From Nectonema munidae (Eukaryota > Nematomorpha > Nectonematoida > Nectonematidae), in assembly GCA_030549495.1 (NCBI GenBank), contig JAUIRK010001041.1:620001-684000 (forward strand): a DNA stretch of 64,000 bases, in the 5' to 3' direction. The notes below the pieces were generated by a model that was not told where the DNA came from, searched no databases, and saw nothing but the letters and a program-made list of their open reading frames with translations. The translations under genes were made by a program, and so were the position numbers. The stretch's first letter is position 1, and each line of letters begins with the position of its first letter. This document shows, piece by piece, positions 48,773-64,000 of the stretch.

Positions 48773-48989
48773 AATTTAGAAAATTAACAAGGATATCACG
48801 TGAGTATCTGCTAGGATTTTAGCATTAAACTTAAATAAAAATTTTTAATTTAAAAAAAATTATTTTTTATTTAATAAATTCCTTTGCTATACTTATTTAT
48901 ATTTCCCTTCTTTAGCTGTATGCTCAGCTAATAAAAATGGTATGAACTTTATTTAAAAAAGAAATGAATTAGAAAGCTTTATAAAGATA

Positions 48990-49245
48990 AAATTTCAAAC
49001 AGGTTAACCATCTCAAGCAAAATGCAAGCATATAGCAAAAAAAATCATAGTGGAGATTGCAAAACATGTGGAATTTATCATCCAAGAGTTGCAGCTCTAA
49101 AGCGGCATAAATTATGTGATTGTGATCATCATTAACTGAAAGAAAATACAAATGTAGAAGAAAGTGAAGATGATGAAGAAACTCGAGATAGTGTAGAAGA
49201 TGAATGCCCAATCTTTAACATTTTTGATTTACTGTGAATAGCGCT
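48990..49245 (+). pseudogene. zinc-finger-like transposon scrap
   Basis: The plus frame reads GDCKTCGIYHPRVAALKRHK and, after a stop, ENTNVEESEDDEETRDSVED. A C-x-x-C...H-x-x-x-C finger followed by an acidic tail resembles the C-terminal parts of some predicted transposase-derived proteins. No longer domain is present. It lies just upstream of the Vig start on the other strand. The identification is weak. Confidence 0.3.
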
Positions 49246-49689
49246 TTTATAGAAGCTGAAGAAGACAATGTTTAAATATTGTATAAAAATAAAAAATATA
49301 TCATCAAAACTCATTTTTTTCATACCTAAATGAAATAAATAAAAAGCAAGTATTAAAAATACGGAGGGTTCAAGAAAGGGGGATAGTTAAAAATGACGTT
49401 TCACTGGGGAGGGGCGGTATTGATTTTTAGATGCACTTTGACAAGAAGGGAGGGGCAAAATTTAAAAAATTTTTGGGACGTCATATATGTATGTCCACTA
49501 ATGGTGTATTGAGAATGGATGTTTTTATTATGATGAAAATGGAGTAATCGTCTAAGGGGGGTATGTTTATGAGTTTGTATTGGTCAAGCAGGTGAGACAT
49601 ACGTGTGTAGGATTCGTTGATGGATATTACATCGTATTGTTGAGAAAGAATTATGTTAATATGGTTATCTCATGCGGTTTTTGAGTGAT

Positions 49690-50290
49690 GTAAATTGATG
49701 TGTTTTAAAATGTGTAATTATCTAAAGTTTTATTGTGTTGCGCTAGTATTCGTTTGCTGTTATTTATATAAACACTGCATGTTTTAGATGTTGCGATATG
49801 CGGTAGTTTGCAATTGAAAGATGTGGTCTTGGTTGGGTCTTTGAAAGTGTACAAGATGTTAGTGGGTGTCCTTGGTTGCCGCAGTGAGCGTAGTTTGGGG
49901 ATGAGGTATTGCATTTGTGCTCCAAATGACCATATTTGAGGCAATTTTCGCATTGTTTTGTTCTGGGTTTAAAAAGATTTAGGGTTAACAGATTCTATCC
50001 TAGGAATACTTTTGGTTGATTTTGAAAAAGTTGATATTGAAATAGTTTAGCGTTGTTTGGCTCAATTAGTACAGTTTAGGAGAAAGTTCCTACTTTGCCT
50101 ATTTTGATAGGGTTTACTAATTTCCCCATACTATTGAGGTTTTCAATTTGTTCTCCTAATATAGTTGTATGATAGTCAATATTGATGTCTTTATGTATAC
50201 CTCTTAGTATAAATTTGTGTATTGGAGTAGGTATGTCGCAAACGTTGACGCCGTTTTTCAAGAGAAAGGATTAAGCTGACACTTTTTCTT
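49690..50290 (-). pseudogene. LINE ORF1 relic (gag-like, zinc knuckle)
   Basis: The minus strand reads NGVNVCDIPTPIHKFILRGI, then NLNSMGKLVNPIKIGKVGTF and VLIEPNNAKLFQYQLF. It continues KPRTKQCENCLKYGHLEHKC, a C-x2-C-x4-H-x4-C zinc knuckle, and then a second, damaged one (HCGNQGHPLTSC). This RRM-like region followed by CCHC knuckles is the usual layout of ORF1 in I/Jockey/R1-type LINEs. Stops interrupt it. ORF2 does not follow downstream on this strand. Confidence 0.7.
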
Positions 50291-50299
50291 GTGTATTTT

Positions 50300-51760
50300 A
50301 AAATTGAAAGTAGATAGTACCTGTATGTGAGGACCTGGTTTTAGTTTTTGAGATGAACTGTTAAATATTAATCAATTTTTTCACAAGTTTGATTGATTTT
50401 CATAAAAAATGGAGATCACCACTGAATTCAGCATAGCTTAAATATATAATACAGGATTAAAAATATTTATAAAACTTTATTAATATCCGAGAAAAATAGG
50501 GGGCACTTTACGCCCCAAGCACTTGAGCGGACAAATTTAGCCAAGCATAATAGTGTTAATAGATTATATCTTTTTTCAAAAAGTTAAAAAATTTTCACTA
50601 TAAAGGCCAAAAATTGGATTTTTTTAGGCTAAGAATTAATTACGATCACGATAATCAAGTTAATAAGATATAATATAATAAAAACAAAAAATTATGCTAT
50701 ACGATATAGAAGTTTAATAATAGCTCCATACTCACATATGTGTCGATGCCTATCTTTAGTTATTAGGATGTTTAATGAATTTGACTCTTAAACTTAGAAA
50801 CTTTTTTCGACAAATAGTATGAATATCTTCATCATATTTGGAAAACTCATCAAAATCGTTGATTATTAATTTCGCTATTTTCCCCAAATATTTTTTATAT
50901 CAATAAAGTTAAAACTTTGAAATGGCAATTTTCCAGATTGTAAAATTTTTTCATTTATTTGTGGTTTTTTTCCTTTTTTTAATTTTTTTTAAATCAATAG
51001 TTTTTTAAACACTACTTTTCTCTCTAAATTTCTAAAATTTCAACCTAATTTAAATAAAGTAATTGCAAAGTTAATTAAAATTTGATTTATGTTTTTAAAA
51101 ACTTCTTGCTAACAATTATTACAGTTTATTTTTCAATCAAAATACATTTTTATTTTAAAGTATTATATTAAAAAGTAAGGAAATAAAAAGTAAAACTTTT
51201 AATTAAATCTATTTTTAACAATATTAACTTTGGATTACTCTGGTCATCTTCAGATAAGTAGAAGAAAAAAACTTTATTAAACAACAAATGATACATTATA
51301 ATTGAATAACAGAAGTGTCTAGTAAACGAAATTCCAAAAGCCAATAGACAAAGAAAGGGATTCTTTATGAAGATTATTAGTTTGCAGTAAAATAGGTTGT
51401 AAATACATTAGACTTTAATGAAATAATAAAAAGTTTTTGAAAAATAAAGACGTCAATGGTTTGACTTAATTTTATAGCCAGTTGATTAGTATGACTAGAA
51501 AATTAAGCGTATCATCTATAATTACTGCAAGAATACTGTGATTTTTCAAAATGTGATGCTTTGGATAAAAATAAAGAATTTACAGAAAACTTAAAGAGAC
51601 GATAATGGATTTTGACAATTTGGGAGTTTGTTCAATTACAAAAATTATTTACTTCATCATCTAAAAGACTCTCTTTTACGCCAAAACGAAAAAGATGGCA
51701 AAATTCATTTCAAATTATAAAATTATCTTAGTGACTTCAGACTTCCTTTTGTCACATTCC
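50300..51760. other. non-coding, nothing recognised
   Basis: AT-rich sequence between two LINE relics on opposite strands. No open frames or repeats of note. Confidence 0.45.
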
Positions 51761-51769
51761 GCCTCTTTA

Positions 51770-52440
51770 CCACAAGCCTACCTTTTAATCATTTAACCGC
51801 GATATTCTACGCAGAATGTCAAGCACTAATTGAAACGTGCGACCACATCACCCAACACATCAAAGACTTTATTCAATTTGAAACAATCCAGTTTTATACC
51901 GACTCTCAAAACCTCCCTCGCGATTTACATCTCAGCAAAAACGCACCATTCATGGTTGCCAAACATTTCTCGAAAGTGCAATTTCTCTCCACCCCTTTAC
52001 TATCTCTGTATTTTGGTGCCCTGCCACTTCCAACGTTCATGAAAATATACACGTTGATTTCTTTGCCAAAAGAACCCTCTCAAAACCGTAAGCGACACTC
52101 TTGACCTCTTTACCCTCCAGTATTTTTATCCACAAACTCACACAATATAACAAAAAAGCAATGGCAATTGTCAGTTACCCAATTGACAAACACCTTTCTA
52201 TCCCACATAACTGACATAACCGCAGTTCATCAATCTTGGCCAAAACACAAGTTCATCCACTCACGATCCCTTATAAGGTGGCTCTCCGGTCACTGCCCTT
52301 GCAAAAATTATCTCTTTCATATCAAACTTTCCAACACTCAGTCTTGCCGTATCTGTGGCGCAGTTTGTGAATCAACTCACCACCTAACTTTCATTTGCCC
52401 ATTTTTTTTATCTTTCATCGCAATGAATTAATAAACAGTT
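51770..52440 (+). pseudogene. LINE RNase H and C-terminal relic
   Basis: The plus strand reads AIFYAECQALIETCDHITQH, then FETIQFYTDSQ, which gives the E and D of an RNase H fold. Later comes ITIFWCPATSNVHENI-like sequence with HVDFFAKRTL, the W-x-P-x-H-x-x-x-x-G-N-x-x-x-D-x-x-A-K block with its histidine changed. A tail of the LIRWLSGHCPCKNYLFHIKL type ends in a C-x-x-C...H...C cluster (SCRICGAVCESTHHLTFICP). These are the last 220 residues or so of ORF2 in RNase H-bearing LINEs such as the I and R1/Jockey groups. At least two frameshifts separate the blocks. It is a 5'-truncated dead copy. Confidence 0.8.
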
Positions 52441-52881
52441 GTGTTTCAATTCTCGGTCATTTTCCCAACAATCTGAATGAACTACTAACACCCGATACTA
52501 TTAATTACCCTCTCGATTCTCTTACGAACTATTGAAACCATTTTAAATCTTCACTCACCGCCTACTCGATAGCATTCTTCCTCTCCTTTTTCTCTTTATT
52601 CATTTATTTTAGACTCCCTTTAAAACCTGTATAAACATAAAGACTGCCTCTATTCCCTATCAAGCATCTTGTAAGCATATCAATTCAGTTTTGGAAAGTG
52701 CTTTGACATTTCTACCTACCATACTGATTTTATGTTTTTGCTGATTATTATATTTATTAAAAAATTTAATACAATTTTTTCTTCAAACTCAATTTATTGC
52801 TTTAACTGTTGTCAAAAATTCCATTTTAAATGTCAAAATTTGTCTATACTTGATATATTTGACTATATTTGTTCACGATGC

Positions 52882-53019
52882 TTAACCCATTTACGACCAA
52901 TGTTCCTATTTTGGAACATAAGTAATTTCATCTTCGTCTGCTTTTTTCAATGACTTTGAATATAAATCGTCTGCGTTTTTTTAGATATCGTCTGCTTTGC
53001 TTGGTCTTAAATGGGTTAA
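52882..53019. mobile_element. TTAA foldback MITE, subfamily A, in the PHD/MULE relic
   Basis: Flanked exactly by TTAA (52882-52885 and 53016-53019), it begins TTAACCCATTTACGACC and ends GGTCTTAAATGGGTTAA. The palindrome TGTTCCTATTTTGGAACA is near the left end and the motifs appear as TCGTCTGC reverse complements. 138 bp including both TTAA copies. Confidence 0.93.
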
Positions 53020-53178
53020 ATTAATCAGCTAATGAAAAGTATGATAAACTTTTGGAATTTTTATCCAATGCTCCCAAAAATTTATGTATTGATTGGAAAT
53101 TTTATATGATAAGTAATCACATTATATTCAGAAATGATAGAGATCCATTTGTCAAAAAAAGAGAATTTGTGAAGTCAG

Positions 53179-53318
53179 TTAACCCATTTAAGGTCAAGCA
53201 AAGCGGACGATATTTAAAAAAAACGCACACGATTTATATTCAAAGTCATTGCAAAAACGCAGACGAAGATGAAATTACTTATGTTCCAAAATAGGAACAT
53301 TGGTCGTAAATGGGTTAA
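53179..53318. mobile_element. TTAA foldback MITE, subfamily A, inverted partner
   Basis: TTAA at 53179-53182 and 53315-53318. It begins TTAACCCATTTAAGGTC and ends GGTCGTAAATGGGTTAA, with the palindrome TGTTCCAAAATAGGAACA near the right end. Orientation is opposite to the copy 160 bp to its left. Confidence 0.93.
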
Positions 53319-54199
53319 TTATCATATATTTTTAAAATGACAATACTTTATCAAAATTTGATTGCCCTTTTTTCATTAGTTTAATTAAGAAGTCCTTTTT
53401 CTCTTTTTTCTAATTCATTTACTTTTACTGTGATAAAAATGATACTAAAATATTTTTTGCGTTGGCTTCCTTAAAACATTTATCATATTCCAAGGATTCC
53501 GCGAAGGTAAAAAGCTTGAGAAACGCTGCTTAATCAATACATAATATTTTTCATCATTTGATACCATTTACTTTTTTAACTCTTTTTTTAACTCTCTTTA
53601 ATCCTCACAGGTAGTGTTGACGTCAATTGTGAACAACCCCTTATGTGGTGAGAGTCCAGCTATAATAGGTTTTACGAAGAACCAAATCGAGCACTTAGCT
53701 AATTGCGTTTTTTTTTATCAAAAAACTCAATGTTCAATACTAGGATTTGATAAAACATATAATTTGGGACCTTTTTATCTGACGGTAACAGTTTTTCAAG
53801 ATATAAACATAATAAACAAAGCCACTAATGTAAATGCTATTCTTACAGGACCGCTTTTTATCCACTTTGACTCAACGCAAGAAACTTTTAATGAATTTTT
53901 TATGTATCTGCGTTCGACTTTAACGAAAGATGCTCCGTATTTTGTTAGATCAAAATCTTTAATATTTGGAATGGACCAAGAAATATCTCTGCTTAAAGAT
54001 TCCTCATAATTGAACAAACAACAAATGTGAATCGTTTAATAATTTGCTAAAAGAAAACCAAGATTGGAAGTCAAAAAAAGTTCTCTATTTTATTTCAACG
54101 TTATACGAGGATATGTTATACGAAGAGACAATGATTAAATGTGCCATTCAAAATAGCGGTAATTTTAAAATTTTAAAAAATTATTCTAAAGAAATCAAA

Positions 54200-55380
54200 T
54201 CTAGAGTATGAACAAATGGATGAAATGGCAAAAGAATTTTTTTTCATTTCTTTAATAGACTATGATTAATGCAATTGTTTCAAACATAATGTCATTTCTT
54301 CTGATGCAAACCTTATGATTAAGAAAAGAATTAGTTTAGCTATGAAACCAGGCCAAAGGAAAGTGAAACGGTAAAAACTATGCACATTCTTCTTAATTTG
54401 TGTCAATATTTTACAAATTTAGAAACATAAATGACAAATTTTTCAAAATTATAACACGTATTCGGAAAGTTTTGCTTCATTCAAATCGTATTTGCTTCTA
54501 ATTGGAAGATTTAGAATGAGAGAAAATATATGAAAGATCAATTTATTTTTGATTAATTAAATAAATCATTTTTTATTAAATGGTTGTGCGAAACAGGTTA
54601 GCTTGTGCGAAACAGGTTAGCTTTCTCTTGATATCTCTCATTAAGTTAATAATCAGGTTTTTAGTTGTGGAGATACAAGTACTACGTAACGAAAATTTTT
54701 TAAATGTTATCTTTACCCCTTTGGAACACCTGTGTAGCTTACCCTCACCGTCGGCTTTAAACATCAGAAAATACCATGTAAAAAAGAGAGTTTTAATATA
54801 AAACTTGGATTATTATTTAAGCGTCTATTTTTGAACAAAACTGCATTAAAAATATATTCCGGTGAATCAATCGAGGAAAATTTCATAAATTCAAACTATG
54901 TTTATGGCCATCTTAATTATATGGCTTTTCTAATTTTCTTATACTAAAAATTTCGCCATAGGAGGCGGAGTTAGAAACAAAGGAGAAGGAAAAAGACCTC
55001 CTCCGAATTTATGCTTTGTTATATCCCCCTTTTCCTTTTTTTTCTAAACTTTTTCTTACTTTAAAACTATGTCTATCTCCCTAATTAGATCGACTGCTTG
55101 ATGTATATTAATTGTTATTAAATATTCAAATAATGGAATATTCACTTTCAAATATCAGTATTTATTATGTTATGTAGTTTATTATGTCCTTTTTATTTTT
55201 AAATTTAAATAAATTTATTGATGCTTTATAATATTTTTTTTAGAAGGAAAACATGAAAGTAGTACTTCCTATTTAAATTCATATTTTATAATATAATAAA
55301 AAAATTTTCTTTTAATTTAAAATTTTATTAGTAATATTTTTTTTCATAAACAACTCCAAACAACTCTTAATAATATATTG
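54200..55380. other. intergenic, upstream of the PP2A gene
   Basis: Holds an exact tandem duplication of TTGTGCGAAACAGGTTAGC at about 54584-54622 and otherwise AT-rich sequence. The PP2A promoter should lie at the right end; no core motif is clear. Confidence 0.5.
54584..54622 (+). repeat. 19-bp tandem duplication
   Basis: TTGTGCGAAACAGGTTAGC occurs twice head to tail with no difference. It is probably a recent slippage or insertion-scar duplication. Confidence 0.85.
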
Positions 55381-55388
55381 AGTTTTCA

Positions 55389-62008
<6,620 letters not shown>

Positions 62009-64000
62009 CTTCAAGTATTCTTTCCTTTGCTTCATACGTTGTACTCTTGTTTCACTAATTGCATACTTTTTAGATTTTGGTTTCATGTTGTCTTTATTAT
62101 TCTCAAAATTTCCTATCCTCACTTAAGTTTTTTGTAAATCTGTGCCAAATTTGCAAAGAAAGGAATCGGCCATCGTTTCTTATACACGAATACAGTCAAC
62201 TTTGAATCCAATATTTGCTCGTCTCAAGTGCTTATTCAAACAAAGTCTACGCACAACATATCTCGATTTACTTCGGGCATATCATCTGTCCATCACATAT
62301 TTACTTATTGCGTATGATGTGCAAATCCCTAGTGTATATTTATTTCCGTCACGCGCCTTTTCTTCCTTATCAGCAGAAAGAGCTGATGTTTGAAAGGAGG
62401 AAGTCCTCCATTCACCCCCAATTTTTCCCCTTTTCAAATATCTATTGTGATATAATAAATCTGTTATTTCCTTCTTCCCTAAACTTGCACATGTCTTTTC
62501 CATCAACGAGAAGGAATTTCAATTTTTGATTTTAATCTCGCCGAGCTTATTCGAATACAATACTTTCTTGTTAAGCTTTTCATGTATTTTAAATCAAATC
62601 GTATATTTAAGCCAAATTTCTAATATGACATCAAAGAATGTTGCTTTCTTGTAAACGTTCGCTATGTTGTTAGTCTATCATTAATATTTTCTTTTGTACA
62701 CCAAGGAGTATGTATCATCATCGGTAGTAGTGTTGAATGAATTTTTCAAGCGTATAATAATAATAATATATGAAAAGATGTTCCTATGAGCTTTTTGTAT
62801 ATAGTATTTTTTAATGTATTTTTTCTATCATTTTTCTGTCTATACTCGTTATATGTGTAAAAAGTTTTGAAAATAAAAGTCATTTTACTTCTTTTTTTAT
62901 TTCTCTCTAAACTATTTTAGGTGGGCTTGTCTTAAAGTCATATACTTTCAAATTTAAATTCCTTATTTTTTGTTATCATAGTTTTTTATTCATGAAACAT
63001 TTTTGTTGAATGTGGAGTTTGAAAACAAATATTACTAAAATTTTTAAGTTAAAAAATTAGAAAAGTGTTTTTCTTCTTTTTTATATTATTTTTCTTTTTT
63101 CAATTCTATTTTAACTTCTTTCTATTCGATCTCAGCGTTTTACGATTCTAATTTTATTAGGACAATATAGGTTATAAAAATAAGGTTCAAGACAAATGAA
63201 GTCTTGTGCATGTAAAATCTAGCATCAAGAGTGAATGAATTTAAAAGCACTTTCTAATATACTATTAATTATATTACAAAATATATTATATTAAATTTTT
63301 TTATAATATTAATCAATGATTTTTTGTTTTCGTCAGCAAATCGAATTTAGTATAAATCTAAATATGGAATGTAAATAAATATACAAAAATATTCTTTTAC
63401 AGTTTCACAACTGTGAGAATAAACATTTCGCTTAAGATTTCTGGGAAGTTTGACCTCAATGCTTAATTTTGCTGCCAAAAGTGTTGTTTCTAAAAAAAAT
63501 TGTTGTACAAAAAGTTTCAAGTCTAGTATGAAACAAATTTCAAGCAAACAAGAAAAGTTATTCAACTTGAAGCGCATTCTAATTGACGTGCTTCTTGAGT
63601 GGTTTTCCCATGGGCTGAAGAGCTCGGATAAGAAAGCTAATCAAAAATTTTCAAAGAAGTTTAATGCTCTTATATTTAGAAGTCCACCTTGTTTCACTAA
63701 ATAAAGGAACATTTGGGATTAAACTTCGCATTTTACAACTTTTGCGAAAGAAATTTTATTATAACACTACCAATAAATAGAAAAGCTTATGCGCAGCGCA
63801 ACGAAAAAATGTAGCTTTTGGATAAAGTTTCTTTATTTCAGCTTGAACACCATTTACTTTTGCGCACCATCATACCCTTGTCCAATGAACTTTTCTAAAT
63901 TTAAACCAACTTTGAAAGTTCTCTAACAAATTGTATTAGCAATTGAAACATCATCAAAATCTATTATCACAAGTCTATTCTAACTACATTTTTTTACTGG
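62009..64000. other. 3' flank of the PP2A gene; otherwise unrecognised
   Basis: Less AT-rich at first, possibly 3' UTR, with AATAAA at 62872-62877 as a candidate poly(A) signal for a long UTR. An 84-codon open frame at 63450-63704 has a basic, helical composition (ends FRSPPCFTK) but no family I know. Nothing else stands out. Confidence 0.4.

Larger units (their letters stand above)
52780..54200 (+). pseudogene. PHD-finger plus MULE-like transposase relic
   Basis: A zinc-finger block at 52785-52880 reads IYCFNCCQKFHFKCQNLSI and ends YICSRC, a PHD-like C-x-x-C...H-x-x-C...C-x-x-C. Removing the foldback element at 52882-53019 leaves the frame unchanged into SANEKYDKLLEFLSNAPKN. A probable acceptor (CCTCACAG) precedes 53612. 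The open frame 53614-54009 then has SILGFDKTYNLGPFYLTVTV, LTGPLFIHFDSTQETF and LIFGMDQEISLL. The D-x-T-x-N-L and G-x-D-x-E blocks carry the first two acidic residues of a MULE-type DDE domain. MLYEETMIKCAIQNSG near 54112 fits the end of the same domain. Stops and two insertions show it is dead. That the PHD and DDE parts are one element is inference from order and strand. Confidence 0.6.

Noticed and set aside
62142-62529. Overlapping open frames after the PP2A stop as a new gene.
   Set aside because: Two plus frames and one minus frame overlap with no splice signals or family resemblance; most likely 3' UTR or chance.

Overview
The window is non-coding-rich, AT-rich eukaryotic DNA (roughly 30% G+C by eye). 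Genes have GT-AG introns, a mixture of very short (55-90 bp) and kilobase-long, and there is a dense, layered population of transposon relics. The host genes are animal-type: a BTB-BACK-kelch protein, a rhodopsin-class 7TM receptor, a SERBP1/Vig-type RNA-binding protein and the catalytic subunit of protein phosphatase 2A. I read this as an invertebrate metazoan with a compact gene set in repeat-rich DNA. The sequence alone does not fix the phylum; a parasitic crustacean or a myxozoan-like cnidarian are guesses only.

Layout. 1-1905: two near-identical 162-bp direct repeats bracket an unrecognised coding-like stretch. 2.3-2.7 kb: hAT transposase scrap. 3.57-11.2 kb (+): seven-exon kelch-like gene whose splice phases all agree, with a hAT MITE in intron 2 and a 3.5-kb last intron. 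11.7-12.1 kb: two members of a new-looking TTAA foldback family. 12.3-14.8 kb (-): Ty3/Gypsy-type LTR retroelement fossil cut by a TA-flanked MITE. 15.4-15.7 kb (-): unrecognised terminal exon. 16-24.6 kb: mostly non-coding with MITEs and SINE pieces. 24.7-26.0 kb (-): decayed transposase. 26.6-30.6 kb: foldback element and tRNA-type SINEs. 30.6-31.5 kb (+): single-exon 7TM receptor. 33.2-33.5 kb (-): piggyBac-like N-terminal relic. 35.9-38.1 kb: a complete-ended 2.16-kb hAT element with a perfect 8-bp target duplication and a nested pogo-like element. 38.9-48.8 kb (-): SERBP1/Vig gene, whose long introns hold a foldback element, two MITEs, a pogo transposase fragment and a BED-type hAT relic carrying a large inverted duplication. 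49.7-50.3 kb (-) and 51.8-52.4 kb (+): LINE ORF1 and LINE RNase H relics. 52.8-54.2 kb (+): PHD-finger and MULE-like transposase relic holding two foldback elements in opposite orientation. 55.4-62.0 kb (+): PP2A catalytic subunit gene, seven exons, complete. The last 2 kb hold its 3' side and nothing recognisable.

The host genes do not form an operon or a shared pathway; they are independent loci. The most interesting signal is the set of about 135-bp TTAA-flanked foldback elements, eight copies in two subfamilies. They share one interior carrying three spaced CAGACGAT-type motifs, but each subfamily has its own palindrome near one end. The decayed piggyBac N-terminus in the same window is a plausible relative of whatever mobilised them.
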